A DNA stretch of 64,000 nucleotides from Mytilus californianus. Its lineage: Eukaryota; Mollusca; Bivalvia; Mytilida; Mytilidae. Both the position numbers and the translations under genes were made by a program. The notes under the pieces are model-generated. The model was not told the DNA's origin, made no database searches, and saw only the letters and a list, made by a program, of their open reading frames with translations. Of the stretch, positions 32,072-43,600 are shown piece after piece (position 1 is the first letter of the stretch; every line of letters begins with the position of its first letter). Location: NCBI RefSeq assembly GCF_021869535.1, contig NW_026262712.1:50202884-50266883 (forward strand), in the 5' to 3' direction.

Positions 32072-32216
32072 AATGACTGTAATATTTTTTCTGACTATTC
32101 GAAATAACATAAAAAATGTGGTGCACACTTTAAAATAACCCGCTAGGCGGGTTATTCAGTGTGCACCACATTTTTTATGTTATTTCTTCATAGACAGAAA
32201 AAATATTACAGTCATT
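32072..32216. mobile_element. Palindromic MITE, about 70 bp arms
   Basis: The left arm AATGACTGTAATATTTTTTC ... AACATAAAAAATGTGGTGCA and the right arm are almost perfect complements. The centre AATAACCCGC-TA-GGCGGGTTATT folds further. Such a structure would form one long hairpin in single-stranded DNA or RNA. Confidence 0.9.
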
Positions 32217-32327
32217 CCTTAAATAATATAAAGCAGATTCCGGTATATACTCGAAAAGGATAAAGGCCTTTTATGTTTTTCGGTTATTCAACAGTAATGG
32301 CCATAATGTAAACATTAGTTATGTTAT

Positions 32328-34364
32328 TGTCTCGCCTGTCGCAGTATGCAAGACATAGGTATTACTTTCCGGCGGCGGCGGCGGCGGCGGCGGCGTAAAC
32401 TATTGTATAAAGCTTTATATTTCAGAAGATAGAAGACCTAGATGCTTCATACCTTGTATGCAGATACCTTATGTTACGAAGTTTCCGTCTGTCATATGCC
32501 CATTGTCCTCATTTTCATGGTTCAGTATCTGCTTGAAAAAAAAAAGTTTTTTTGCCATGTGTATTTCTCACTATTATGAGTAATAAGATAACTATATTTG
32601 GTATATTTTGTACCCTTTTAGAAACCAGAAATTTACTTATTATGTGATTGAGTTATTTCCCTTTGAACAGAAATTGATAAGTTTATGTATAGCTGAGATG
32701 AATAGTCTATCAATGATTGTATCTGTTCAATTGATTAGCCAGGAGTCGTCAAAAATTTCTTTATAACTATTTTTTTTAAGTCATGTGTGTTTTGAAGGTA
32801 AATGCCACAATTGTTATGTGGTATTTTTATTTTTTGTTGTGTGTGTTAATGTTGAATTGTACTTGATACTGTTTCAATTCAAAGATTTTATTGTTTAAGC
32901 ATTCAAACAAAGGGATTGGATAAAGGCTCGATCAGCCTATATAAATCCTTTCCATACAAGATGGATAGAATAATAATTGACTTGATCCTGTTTGGGTTTC
33001 CAGATTTGCAAATATCATTTTCATTAGATGATAATCTATTTTTTATTAAAGGATATATTTCATTACATTACATTGAGTAGACAAAACTGTTGACATTGAT
33101 AGATAAGTTGCAGATAAGACAATAGTTTGTGACAAATTAAAGAAAAAATATTGGGAACTATTAATTATATTTGATTATAATTTAAAAACATCATATCTAA
33201 TTTTATAGAACAATTCTTCAGATGTGAAATCATATCTAATTTTAGATTTGCATTACTGGTTCATGGAAACAAGTTTGAGTCATTTCCCTTTGAACAGAAA
33301 TTGAATTTTGGGGTTCTTTGATAAGCTGATTCTAACAATGTACTTAGATTTTGGATATTGGACCATAATAGGTAAATGTCCAATTTCAAATTTTTCAGTT
33401 CTTTGACGACATTTATTTTGTGTCACAAACCTATGCTGTATCAAATATTCAATCACAATCCAAATTCAAAGCTGTTTTAAGCTTAAATGTTGTGTCCATA
33501 CTTGCTCAACTGTTCGACCTCTGCAGGAAAATCCGGTTTGCTGTCACTCTGACAGCCTCTTGTTTGTGTTTTGGTCTTTTTTTCAAGTACTGTAAGCAAT
33601 ATGTCAACTATATTTGGTGTATGGAATTATTGTAATCTGGCTGGTGTCATTTGACCTTGACCTCATTTTCATGGTTTATTGGTCAATGTTAAGTTTTTGT
33701 GTTTTGGTCTGGTTTTCAAGTACCATAAGCAATAGATCAACTATATTTGGTTTATGGAATGATGTTAGGTGTACATGTCTGTCTAGCTAGTGTCATCTGA
33801 CCTTGATCTCGTTTTCATGGTTCATTGGTCATTGTTATTTTTTTGTGTTTTGGTCTGTTTTGCAAGTACTGTAAGCAATAGGTCAACTATATTTGGTGTA
33901 CGAAATGATTGTAAGGTTTACATGTCTGTCTAGCTGGTGTCATCTGACCTTGACCTAATTTTTTTATGGTTCATTGGTCAATGTTAATTTTTTGTTTTTT
34001 GGTCTGTTTTTCAAATACGAATAGCAATAGGTCAAATATAATTGGTGTATGGAATGATTGTAAGGTGTACATGTCTGTCTAACCAATATCATCTGACCTT
34101 GACCTCATTTCCATGGTTCATTGGTTAACATTAAGTTTTTGTGTTTTGGTCTGTTTTTCGATTACCATAAGCAATGGGTCAATTATATTTGGTGTATGGA
34201 ATAATTGTAAGGTGTACATGTCTGTGTGACAGTTTTTATCTTACCGTGACCTCATTAATTGTCATGGATCTTTAATAATGTTTAGTTTATGTGATACTTG
34301 TAGTAAAACCTTTATCTTTAAGATTTTCAACATAAAATCAATGGTCATTAAAACAGGCGAGACA
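32328..34364. mobile_element. 2.04 kb array element with TGTCTCGCCTGT inverted termini (family i)
   Basis: The 12 bp terminus at 32328-32339 is repeated inverted at 34353-34364. Inside: a (CGG)n microsatellite at 32372-32395, then single-copy-like AT-rich sequence, a segment at 33340-33540 shared with two other array elements, and tandem units of about 148 bp from about 33540 to 34260. Each unit runs 'tgaccttgacct ... catggttcattggtca ... gttttggtctg ... gcaataggtcaactatatttggtgtatggaat ... gtacatgtctgtct'. No gene is encoded. Confidence 0.8.
33650..34260. repeat. Tandem array, about 148 bp units (at least four)
   Basis: Unit starts near 33650, 33798, 33946 and 34095, each beginning 'tgaccttga', 80-90% similar by eye. 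Confidence 0.9.
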
Positions 34365-34559
34365 TTTCAGCGTGTGCACTCTTGTATTTATGTAATTTCC
34401 CACCAAACTGACCGATAAACAGCTATCTAATATAATAGTCCGAATATTTTCCAATACTAGTAATGAACTCGAGATGTTAACCACCATTAATAGTGAAAAC
34501 CAAAATTGACCCTAAATATTCAAGTGCACTTTTGATTTTTCAACCCTTTATACCACTAT

Positions 34560-36110
34560 TCCCCATGTCAAATTGAAAAATCGTCTAAAAGAAATAATCC
34601 ACAATGTTTTTCAATATAAAAATGATAGCATGCGCTATACGTTTATTGCTTTGGGATACCATAAGGCATGTTTTGTTAATAATGAACACAAAGGTAAAAC
34701 ATGCTACACCAAGGAACAAGTGATCAGTATGCTGGAGTTTCTTATTGACAACATATTTATTGAATTAGGAGGTAGAATTTTTCAACAAATTGTCGGCATT
34801 CCTATGGGAACGAACTGTGCGCCTCTCCTTGCCGACCTCTTCTTATTTTCATATGAGTCAGAGTTCCTTCAGACACTTGTCAAAAACAAGAAGATCAAAG
34901 AAGCCAGCTAATTTAATTTCACATTCAGATATATTGATGATGTTCTTTCCATTAACAATCCAATCTTTTCTGATTGGGTTCCATTAATATATCCCCCAGA
35001 ACTAGAAATTAAAGAAACAACAGACACGTCTTCTTCCGCCTCATTTTTAGACTTATATCTCGAATTTGAAATAAGCGGTCATCTCAATCTATGACAAATG
35101 ATTTTGAAATTATCAATTTCCCTCACCTTAGCAGCAATATACCAACTTCACCTGCATATGGGATATACATTTCCCAACTCATTCGGTATGCAACAGCTTG
35201 CAACTGTTACTCAGACTTTATAAAACGTCACCAGTGTCTGAGCAGAAAGTTGAAGAACCAGGGTTATGTCAAAGAACGTCTCGTCCTTTTTCTAAAAAAG
35301 TTCATCGTAAGATACCAAGACCTTGTTGATAAATATTCCGCATCAACTTCACAAATACTTGAAGTATAGATTATAGGTACTGACGTTGTTTATCATCTTA
35401 ATTACGTGTTATACTGTTCTTTTATTTGTCTTTGTATATTACTGTGGATTCATTTATTTTCGTGGATTGAGGAAATCTTGCATTTTCGTGGATTTTTAAT
35501 TTCGTGGTTTTCCCAAAGTCTGCATTCAAACCAATAAAAAATTTGTAAATCGTTGAACATTTAAATTCGTGGTTTACCTATACCCACGAAATCCACGAAA
35601 ATTGGTATCCCACGAATATTTTAAAATGAATCCAAAGTATTAACCTTTACTAATTAGTCCATTTTTGGTAATATCCTTTTGGCGTGGCTCGGTATTTATA
35701 CATCCTGCCATTGTGTTATTGTGCTAGGGTCATTTATTGTATACTTGTCTTTATTTTTTGCTTATGTGCTTTGTCTATATGCCATATTGTTTTTCTTTGT
35801 TGACATAGTTGTTTGTTTTATAGTTATTATTAAGATTTTAACCCTAATTTTTGACATTTTTACCTATTATGTCTGTTTGTTTTGTAACACATTGTTGTCA
35901 ATATAATGGTATTTTATGCGACTGTTACACAAGTGAGAGGTTTAGCTAGCTATAACACCAGGTTTAATCCACAATTTTCTACATAAGTCAGGGATATGAT
36001 TGTTGTTTTCCATTCGTTTGATGTGTTTGAGCTTTTGATTTTGCTATTTGATAAGGGACTTTCCGTTTTGAATTTTCCTTGGTGTTCGGTATTTTGTTAT
36101 TTTACTTTTT
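34560..36110 (+). mobile_element. Penelope-like retroelement, damaged RT plus 3' region
   Basis: The RT domain reads MLEFLIDNIFIELGGRIFQQ, IVGIPMGTNCAPLLADLFLF (block with GIPMGT) and YESEFLQTL. After a frameshift near 34911 it continues FRYIDDVLSINNP (catalytic DD), LEIKETTDTSSSASFLDLYL, and then SNIPTSPAYGIYISQLIRYA and KFIVRYQDLVDKYSASTSQI to a stop at 35369. The GIPMGT ... RYIDD ... SFLDL set suits Penelope-like elements more than LINEs; no GIY-YIG endonuclease is seen. The 3' region to 36110 matches the insertion in the GPCR gene. The hairpin-like 'ttcgtggatt ... aatccacgaa' words at 35455-35620 lie in the tail. Confidence 0.7.
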
Positions 36111-36540
36111 GTTTAGCATAAACCAAATCAATTTGAAAAAGTCAATTCTTAGTTGCTCTGTAGCCGGTAGAATTTTAAAGTTATAAAGGCATTAATATAC
36201 TCTTTTGAGATGCAATGTAGCATTACCATTTCCATGCCATAATAAATGAAAAATGTCTAAATCTCTGTAGTTGTTAGCCTTTCTAGTAAAGTAATATGTT
36301 TGATTATAATTAATCTGGACTACAAAATCACCAAACCTGTAGGTAACTGCCTTTGAATAAAAAATGGACTTGACATTGAGGGTGAAAAAGGCTCTAACAC
36401 CCTACCCCTTTTTACAAGTAAAGGTTTGAATTTGCTTACATACAAAAGAATTTGATAACTGTTTGATGTAAATGATTGCATGCATGTTACTGCTAATGCC
36501 TGTAGCAAATTTGATTCCATATAATTGCTATTATTTACAG

Positions 36541-36803
36541 TCACAGATTATTGTGGACAACAAGTTTGTTTAGCGGACAAAGATTTGCTGTATGTAAACG
36601 ACCGATATAGTGCCAGTATTTCAGATTTCTTTCCCGGCAAATATTCGAGCAGACGATTCAGTATTTGTCCATATTGCAGAAGAATACAATTTATGGTTAA
36701 AGATTCTATTCAACTATGTTTAAAAGCGTATGCAGGAACTACTGTTTGGAATGAGGGAAAAGATTGTCGTGTCACATTGGAGATAGACGGAAGCACTGCA
36801 CTG
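36541..36803 (+). CDS. Exon A2: first half of extracellular module 2
   Basis: The acceptor GCTATTATTTACAG and donor GCACTG|GTATTA bound 263 nt reading (V)TDYCGQQVCLADKDLLYV ... YSASISDFFPGKYSS ... ICPYCRRIQFMVKD ... LCLKAYAGTTVWNEGKDC ... EIDGSTAL. It is phase 1 in and phase 0 out, as in exon A1. Six Cys residues. Same unknown extracellular domain type as A1, inferred from length, phase and position rather than strong identity. Confidence 0.8.
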
Positions 36804-36873
36804 GTATTAATTATACATTTTTTTTTCATTTTTGCAAAATCGAACAATACTTTTACACAGCAAAATACATTTT

Positions 36874-37260
36874 TATACGACCGCAAAAAAATTTTGCGGT
36901 CGTATATTGGTATGACGTTGGCGTCGTCGTCGTCGTCGTCGTCCGAAGACACATTGGTTTTCGCACAATAACTTTAGTTTCAGTGAATGGATCTCTATGA
37001 AATTTTACCATAAGGTTCAATACCACAAAAGGAAGGTTGGGATTTTGGGGGTTATGATACCAACAGTTAAGGAATTATGGGCCTAAAAGGGGCCAACAAT
37101 AAGCATTTTTCTAGTTTCCAGACAATAACTTGTGGAACGGTGTATGGATCTCTCTGAAATTATACCACAAGTTTCCATACCACAGAGGGATGGTTAGAAT
37201 TTGCTTTGGGGGGTTATGGCTCAAACCGTTTAGGAATTAGGGGCAAAAAGGGGGAAAATC
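36874..37260. mobile_element. Truncated array element of the ATACGACCGCAAAA family (family ii)
   Basis: It starts 70 bp after the A2 donor with the hairpin ATACGACCGCAAAA / TTTTGCGGTCGTAT, then 'ggtatgacgttggcgtcgtcgtcg', then two tandem units ('acaataact ... atggatctct..gaaatt ... aggttgggatt'). No right terminus. The full-length relative is at 58.47-59.81 kb. Confidence 0.85.
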
Positions 37261-37300
37261 AAGGGTGTCCTGGTTAATGGACAAATACTTCAGTACAAAA

Positions 37301-37379
37301 CATAATTTAAAGCAGTGTAAGGGAAGTAATTCAAATACATTATTTGAATTACCTCCCTTACACTGCTTTTAAATTATGT
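37301..37379. repeat. Near-perfect palindrome, 38 bp arms
   Basis: CATAATTTAAAGCAGTGTAA ... pairs with its complement ending AAATTATG at 37379, with one mismatch and one 1 bp gap. Confidence 0.9.
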
Positions 37380-37669
37380 ATAAAGTAATGGTTAATGAAC
37401 AATTAAGACAATTCAAAATGAGTGTAAGGAAGGTACAAAAAAATCCATATGAAAAATTTGACACCATATTTTAAATTCTATTATAAAGTAGATTAAGTTA
37501 GCACTATGGTAAATTTAAATGGGTAATTATGGTTGCAAACTCCATTGGAAATTTGAATTGAGATTATGACCATATCTTGAAAGGGGGAGCGGTAAAAAGA
37601 AATTGTGGGAGTCAATTTTTTCTCATTTCAGATTTCAGAAATTAAAAAGAAAAATTCTTCCCAAAAAAG

Positions 37670-37795
37670 TGTGTGTGTGTGTGGGGGGGGGGGGGGGTGG
37701 GTTAATACGCAACAGCATAGTGTATTGCACAAAAGCGAAAAAAAGGGGGGTAAATTTTTTAATTTTTTTTGTGGGGGAGGGGGGGTCAATTCACA
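37670..37795. repeat. (GT)n and G-run tract
   Basis: GTGTGTGTGTGTG is followed by a run of about 15 G at 37683-37697, with further G runs near 37745 and 37770. G-quadruplex formation is possible on the plus strand. Confidence 0.85.
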
Positions 37796-38270
37796 ACATC
37801 TATTCATGTGAATTCAACTGATTAAAATAAATTCTGTATCATTTTGTATCTATATTGGACCCAGTAATATCAATTTAAGACAAGAATGTTTGCTACAAAT
37901 GCATGTAGATCAAATACAATGTAAGCCTAGGATAAGAACTTATCTCATTATGATAAGAAATGTAAAAAAAACTCCTTAAAAAGTATTTGTGTCCCTGAAC
38001 ACCCCCACCAGAGTCGCTTTGAAACTATCTACTCTAGGGGAGGTGTGTATTAGATGTTTAAACTTGAATAATTCAAAGAACCGGAATCAGTCTACCTTTT
38101 AGTCCTCTTCCGTGTAATAGTATGAAATCATTTGACTTCTCTATCCTTTACACTAGTTGTTCTATAAACTTATAAAGACCAATTGAAAAAAATAGGTCCA
38201 ACTTGTTGTAGATAAAAAATGCCAACGTAGACACTTACTATACATCTTATTTTTGGAAGGGATAAATATG

Positions 38271-38893
38271 GAAGCGCATATGGTACACCCCTTGTAAAGT
38301 TATTTTGATGCAAATAAGTCGGAATTATTAGTTATGTTGTGTGTAATAAGCTGGAATCAAATCATCATGTGGAGTCAACTTGTCGGAATGATGAAGTAAA
38401 AATTGCATTACAATGTCGACTTGCTAATATAAATGTCATTACATAGTAATACGAAGTCGACATGTTGAATTCAACTTGTTAATTGATTAAGTCGACAACT
38501 TGTTTATTTGATGATGAGGTAAACCACGTGACCATTTTAGGAAAAAAACATAGGTCTATTTTTAAATCGAGTTCCATATGTCGTTTGTTTAATGTGCTTC
38601 GGATGAGTGTAGCTATCCATCTATCCATTGAGTTAAAGTTCAAATTAAAGTTCGAGTTGTTGTTCAGAGTTATTTGGTATGAAAAGGGGGAACGGCAGTC
38701 AGATATAGATATCAGATAGAAGTACTAAAAAATAACAATATTTCTGACATAAGAGGGATATCCCCACATCGCTTGGTCCGGCGTTTATTTTCCTTAGTAG
38801 TCAAACGGAAGCAGTATTATAATAAATTCGTGAAGGATTATACGGAACCCTCTGTCTCGCATGAGATTGCTGCTGTCAGGGTAAAATTGTAAT
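38271..38893 (+). mobile_element. Left 623 bp terminal inverted repeat of a 3.4 kb element
   Basis: The outer end GAAGCGCATATGGTACACCC is matched inverted by 41033-41649. Arms are long and highly similar throughout (for example 'tcaacttgtcggaatgatgaagtaaaaattgcatt' and 'agttatttggtatgaaaagggggaacgg'). The arm itself codes for nothing recognisable. Confidence 0.88.
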
Positions 38894-39080
38894 GATGACT
38901 TTAAAACGCAGAGGCGGATTAAGAGGGTTTTTCGGTAGCTGCTTTAGCTTGATCTAGAAGATTAACGCCTATACAAGTTTTATAACAATTCATGGAGGTT
39001 TATAAACTTTTCAGGACATAACAGTTTAACTTACTGCAAAAAAAAAAGCAAATTTTCCTGTTCCCTAGTATCTATGTATA

Positions 39081-40091
39081 CTGACCGACTTAAGAAACGC
39101 GAACACTAGATTATTCTTTTTAATTCCCATTTTCAAATATGCAATTTTTGTTGAACAAACTTATGAACAGAAATTTCATTCATTTCTTCATTGTTTTAAA
39201 AAAATTGCAGTTCGAAAGATGAATTGATTACGTCATTTTTAGTGTTTAAATTATGTGGTATACACTGAAACCCTGGTTTTCCCCTTACCAATGGATGTGT
39301 CATTGTCTGTAACCAACGCCAAAATGATTGTCAGAAAGGTCAACCAATTCTGTTCGGCGTGTTTTTGGTTCTGTTTTGCACCTTCTGATTTTACCTTTGT
39401 TCCACTCATTACAGTGTGTTTTAGCAATTATGCTGGTGAAACTTTAGGGCTTTGAATGTTTTTCTGCAGTCGATTCTTTGGCATTTCAGTTTATGGTAAA
39501 CATTTATGGCATGAATCTGCGTGCAATGGCATTCGGCAATTGGATTAGCAGTTGACGTTGCGGCCGTAAACATGTCTCGCAAATGACGTTGCGTAATCAA
39601 ATTCTATTGACGTTGCATTGTCACTACATGTTGATTTGGTCATTGATGATCATCAACAAATCCCGTATGTCTGTATCGTTGTCGGAAGGACAGTAAGACG
39701 AGTTTCTGACGTCAAATTGTCTGGTAGCAGCACGTTCACGTTTTCCTGTTTGCAATATTCTTATGGGCTGATTCAGTTTTTTATTCCTCAGTCTTGGCAA
39801 TATGGAGAGGCAACATGTTTTAACTGATTTAAATGTGGCCATGGATTGAAAAAACTGTTTCACGAAGAAGAAAAAACTGAAAAAAATCTTTTATGGGTTC
39901 CAAATTTCGCATTAACAAATTCGTGTAACTTCAATAATCCGGTATGTTCAATAACCACAGGAAAGTCAGATGTTGATTTTTTTCTTAAGAGGAAGAACTA
40001 TGGTAAGCATGAATAGTAGTTGTATAAGGATCAACCATGATTTGGTTAAAAAAATCAACAAAATGAGTGTTGCGTTTTTAAAGTCAGTCAG
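39081..40091 (-). mobile_element. Tc1-like element nested in the 3.4 kb element
   Basis: Ends CTGACCGACTTAAGAAACGC and (rc right) CTGACTGACTTTAAAAACGC are inverted and flanked by TA on both sides, the target of Tc1/mariner insertion. On the minus strand a degenerate transposase begins near 39863 (MATFKSVKTC ... LNQPIRILQTGKRERAATRQ with FDVRNS, a paired-type helix-turn-helix) and continues in other frames with TQRHLRDMFTAATSTANP, which resembles the block before the Tc1 catalytic core. Frameshifts and stops make it inactive. Confidence 0.75.
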
Positions 40092-40284
40092 TATAGAATC
40101 GAAGTGAATCATATACAAAGGAAGCGCACGGGGAGGGATCCGATGGTTAAATAAAAATAAGAAGATGAGCAAAACCTTTACCGCATATTAAGCTATGAAA
40201 GAATCCGAAATGACATGTAAAACAACTCAAACGAGAAACCGCACGATGTAAATGACGAAGACGCCGAAACTGCTACTAAATAAA

Positions 40285-40640
40285 GTAAGGAGATGTGGTG
40301 TGGTTGCCAATGAGACAACTAGCCACCAGAGTCTAAATGAAGAGGATGTAAGCAATCATAGGCAGCCGTATGTCCTTCAACAAATTGTGTAGTCGGCTAT
40401 AAAAGGCCACCACGTGGAAATGTGAAACAATTCAAACGAGAAATGTAACGACCTTATCAATAACTAAACAATTTACGAAAAACTAATACTAGTATGCAAC
40501 ACATGAACCAACTATTGAACTACAGGCTCTTGACCTGGAACAGGCATATGAAGAATGTGGCGGAGTTTAACCTGGCTGTGAGCGCTCAACCCTAAACCTA
40601 TCGTGGGACCGCCGTGTAACAGAACAACAAAAACTATAAA
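40285..40640 (+). repeat. Longest copy of the mussel-type dispersed repeat, nested in the 3.4 kb element
   Basis: 'aaggagatgtggtgtggttgccaatgagacaacta ... tgtccttcaacaa ... ggctataaaaggccacc ... cctggaacaggcatatgaagaatgtggcggagttta ... cgtgtaacagaacaac'. Shorter pieces occur at 17.8, 22.2, 26.75, 28.0, 48.3 and 53.1 kb. Noncoding; I cannot assign it to a class. Confidence 0.75.
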
Positions 40641-41032
40641 AAATCAGTTACAGCTGGCTAATTCAATAGATCGGTATTACTGGCCAATATAAATTCATCA
40701 AAATCAGGCGTAGATCTCGATGCTCCGGAAGAGTAAGCTGATCCTTCAGAACGTGAGTCACCTATCGTGTTATTCGTGAAATTACAAACCAAGTGATTTA
40801 TTCTAATGCGGTAGGTCATCCTCGAGGAAAAGAGGACGGAATTGTGGTTTCGACAATTGGGACCTATATTATCCGTCGTTTCCCTGTAACTTGAGTGTGA
40901 GTTGATTAAAAGTGTTTCATTTGCTGACAATAAAGTACAAGTCATTTGATGTGTGTCGATCCTGTGACATTAATGTTTTAACTATTTTTCAAATCTTGTA
41001 TGTTACAGAAAAATGAACTTTTTACAGTCAAC

Positions 41033-41649
41033 ATTACAATTTTATACTGACAGCAACAATATCAGGCGAGACAGAGGGTTTCGTGGAATCCTTCACGAAT
41101 ATATTATAATACTGATTCCATTTCAGAACTAAGGAAAATAAAGGACGACTGACTGGACCCTAAGTGGTGTGGGTATATCTCCCTTATGTCCGTGTTATTT
41201 TTTTAGTACTTTTTTCTGATATTTGATAGCCGTTCCCCCTTTTCATACCAAATAACTCTGAACATCAACTCGAACTTTAATTTGAACTTGCACTCAATGG
41301 ATAGCGACACACATCCGAAGCACATTAAACAAACGACATATGGAAATCGATTTAAAAATAGAAATATGTTTTTCCAAAATGGTCACGTGGTTTTACTAGG
41401 CCTCATCATCAAATAAACAAGTTGTCGACTTAATCAATTAACAAGTTGAATTCAACATGTCGACGTGGTATTACTATGTCATGACATTTATATTAGCAAG
41501 TCGACATTGTAATGCAATTTTTACTTCATCATTCCGACAAGTTGACTCCACATGATGATTTGATTCCAGCTTATAACACACAACATAACTAATAATTCCG
41601 ACTTATTTGCAACAAAATTACTCTACAAGGGGTGTACCATATGCGCTTC
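41033..41649 (-). mobile_element. Right 617 bp terminal inverted repeat of the 3.4 kb element
   Basis: Reverse complement of 38271-38893, ending GGGTGTACCATATGCGCTTC. Total element 38271-41649 is 3,379 bp. The interior holds a Tc1-like insertion and a dispersed repeat but no recognisable transposase of its own. Confidence 0.88.
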
Positions 41650-41699
41650 AATAGATAAATCATACCTTAACACAACCCAATCTGATTCAAATAGAATGT

Positions 41700-42545
41700 T
41701 CTTTGAAACTAATTCATCACGATGTTTGACTTTTTTATTAACTTCATCTTTTACCGTTTGGATGACGTGTTTTTCAACAGGCAATCGACATTCCTGCATG
41801 AACCAACTTTGTTCCTCTTATCGCCGATTTGCTCTTATATTCATACAAGACTGACTTCATAGAGGAGCTTCTTAGGAAGAATGAAAAGAAGCTATAGCAT
41901 TATCTTTAAATTCACGTTCAGCTATATAGCGATGTCATCTCACTAAATAACTACATATTTGGTGACTTTGATAAACGCTTAAGTCTACTTCATATCTCTA
42001 CTTACATCAGCGATGGTCGGTTGCGAAGTACACTTTACGACAAAAAGATGATTTCAAATTGCCAATTGTGAACTTTCTATTTCTATATAGCAACATCCGA
42101 ACAATGCCGGTAAATGGAATAGTTATCTCCCGGTTGATACGGTATTTCAGGTTACTTTTTTTTATCATGTTTTCCTAGATAGAGTGTTACTGCTTACAGT
42201 AAAGCTATTAAACCAAGAGTTTTTATTGGTAAAGTTAAAAAGTCCGTTCGGAAGTTTTATGGACGACATCATGGTCATACTTTCTATTAATATGACATGA
42301 TATGGTCCATTTTTCTTTCTCTATTTAAAACTCCACCTATAAGTAGTTTTCTCATTAAAGTTTTAAAAGTCAAAATAAATTCAGTTATGTTAAAATTAGT
42401 AAAATGATGCTGACATTATTTCCATTTTTGATTCATTTCTTCAAAGATGATTATGCACATAGAACAATGACATATTACACAGATTACATTGTCCGTGTCC
42501 ACCATCCAATTGAAAACAATTTGTAAACAATAAATTCAAGCAATA
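41700..42545 (+). pseudogene. Highly degenerate Penelope-like RT copy
   Basis: In shifting frames the plus strand shows a GIP-type block (IDIPA ... NFVPLIADLLLYSYKTDFIEELLRK), FTFS.IYSDVISLNN in place of the catalytic YIDD block, ISDGRLRSTLYDKK, VNFLFLYS, KLLNQEFLLVKLKSSVRKFYG and RHHGH. These parallel the RT at 34.6-35.4 kb. The catalytic aspartates are lost and there are many stops. Confidence 0.65.
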
Positions 42546-43600
42546 CTTCATTTTTTGTCTTTCTATTACATTAATTTTGCTAGCTTCTAAATTCCATTTT
42601 TTTCTTCTTCTTTATTGTTATTATTACTGTTTTTCTATATTGGATATTAAAAAGGGCTAATTGAGTCGATCTAATTTTCCCCTTCAATTTTTGCTTTTTA
42701 AGAATCGAAAAGTATATCTATCATTATTAAGATTAAATTTTGTATTGAATAATTTTTATAACCTAGAACTATTTCTCTGTATCAGTTAGAAGAGCCAATG
42801 TGTACATGTAAGACATACACACAATATGTTTTACACAACCCGAAGAATAATGTAGAAAATAACAGATTCATTTAGTATGTTATATGAGGGTATGGATGGG
42901 GTTTAAAGAATAGAGAATAATGACCCCCCCCCCTCAACATATATATATATAAACAAGTCTAAATTGAAAACAACGTTCAAACCTATGATTGCGTTGGATA
43001 AAAACCGCAATTTTTTATACGTGTGCATGCAAAACAAATTTCTTGGTAGAGGGGTCTAAATACAGCACAAACAACATTTTCCAAAAGACCCAAAAAGTGA
43101 AAAAGTATATTTTAACAAAACGCATTTGACTAGCAGGTCGAACAACGGGATGTTCTTAAACCCTGCTGACTGCCATTGGCGATTGTCAAATAAACAGATC
43201 ACAAAGATGTAACAAAATGGATCTTAGCTATTAATTTAATACCAAACAGAAAAAAATATATATATAAAATATATATATAAAATAAAATAATATTGAATTA
43301 TTATGGAGAAAAATTAGCAAAAACATAACGAATAGAGAAAAATTGGCTGTAAAAGAATAACAAATAACTTTCGAAAATACAACAATAAGATAATTAAATA
43401 CTGATTGAAAAAATGAACGATGTACTGAATAAAGTAATCATCTAATTACAGAACAATTTAATAGTAATCTGTAATCATGTGAATTTTGAAAAATAAGCAA
43501 TAAATTTAAATATGAAAAAAAATTTAAATATGAAAAAAAACTAGTTCACATATATTTTTTTAGATTCATTTGTCACGGATGCTTACTAAGCACTCCACTA
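42546..43600. other. AT-rich intron sequence, no feature recognised
   Basis: Contains TA-rich stretches at 42940-42955 and 43255-43290 and a C run at 42925-42933. Confidence 0.45.

Noticed and set aside
33650-34260. Regular 148 bp repeats considered as a CRISPR-like array
   Set aside because: Units are contiguous and diverged throughout, with no short identical repeats separated by unique spacers, and the DNA is eukaryotic.
37603-37821. Open frames with poly-Gly stretches
   Set aside because: They are produced by G runs and a GT microsatellite.
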